Notes under the pieces: generated by a model
Databases searched by the model: none
Seen by the model: only the letters and a program-made list of their open reading frames with translations
Told to the model about the DNA's origin: nothing
Part shown: positions 63,827 through 64,000 of the stretch, in pieces
Layout: each line of letters opens with the position of its first letter
Numbering within the stretch: the first letter of the stretch is position 1
Program-made: the position numbers and the translations under genes
NCBI GenBank assembly: GCA_950022655.1
Contig: OX465592.1
Span: 1,540,234 to 1,604,233, forward strand
DNA length: 64,000 nucleotides
Direction: 5' to 3'
DNA from: Alentia gelatinosa
Taxonomy: Eukaryota; Annelida; Polychaeta; Phyllodocida; Polynoidae

Positions 63827-64000
63827 CTGTTAAGAGAAACTGTCAGTTTAATTCAGGTGTTGATTTTGTTGTATGACTTCAACGCTAGTCTTTCATTTAT
63901 AACCAGTAGTACCCACTGCAGTCCATGAGCTAGTACCATTGCTGATGCTCATGGTTGTGCTCTCTGATGATGGAATTATCACCTCCTGTTTTTTTAACAG

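Larger units (their letters stand above)
1..64000 (-). repeat. Tandem array of about 16 mucin-exon units
   Basis: The whole window is a head-to-tail array. Successive landmarks are 4117, 4117, 3898, 3898, 3898, 3898, 5100, 4117, 4117, 3898, 3898, 3898, 3898, 3679 and 3679 bp apart. The differences are multiples of 219 bp (one 73-codon module in exon A), apart from unit 7, which also holds a 1202-bp insertion. Copies differ by only scattered single-base changes. The window begins and ends inside the array, so its true length is unknown. Orientation is given by the minus-strand Ser/Thr-rich exons and their splice sites. Confidence 0.97.

Overview
The window is one giant tandem array from an animal genome. 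I infer an animal because the coding blocks are Ser/Thr-rich mucin-type sequence, are bounded by GT...AG splice sites, and are separated by short introns; one AT-rich foldback transposon is inserted in the array. I cannot name the species. No bacterial gene, RNA gene or CRISPR array is present.

The array consists of about 16 head-to-tail units of 3.7-4.1 kb. Using a fixed landmark (the lower end of a 97-codon frame), units begin at 46, 4163, 8280, 12178, 16076, 19974, 23872, 28972, 33089, 37206, 41104, 45002, 48900, 52798, 56477 and 60156. The last unit is cut by the window edge, and the array continues past both ends. The coding strand is minus. In transcription order (high to low coordinate) each unit has: a possible small exon D; large exon A (454, 527 or 600 codons); a possible small exon C; large exon B (278 codons); and a long intron of about 0.76 kb carrying an unexplained 97-codon frame. 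Exons A and B begin and end in phase 1 and have lengths divisible by three, so any number can be joined in frame. All 32 large exons are open.

Repetition is nested at three levels. Level 1 is a 73-codon (219 bp) Ser/Thr module, present 5, 6 or 7 times in exon A and wholly responsible for the 3679/3898/4117 bp unit lengths. Level 2 is the unit itself. Level 3 is a block: units 1-6 reappear as units 8-13 at a constant offset of 28,926 bp with matching private variants, and units 15-16 resemble units 2-3 again.

Unit 7 is interrupted by a 1,202-bp non-autonomous foldback element (about 25771-26972) found in no other unit. It lies inside candidate exon C.

My main reading is that this is an internal portion of one enormous secreted or membrane mucin-like gene. 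The two large exons alone give 13,026 codons here, with neither the N-terminal (signal peptide) nor the C-terminal exons in view. A tandem array of separate genes is less likely: no unit shows a signal-peptide exon, and I saw no AATAAA on the coding strand in the repeating unit. Possible assembly duplication of the 28.9-kb block should be kept in mind.
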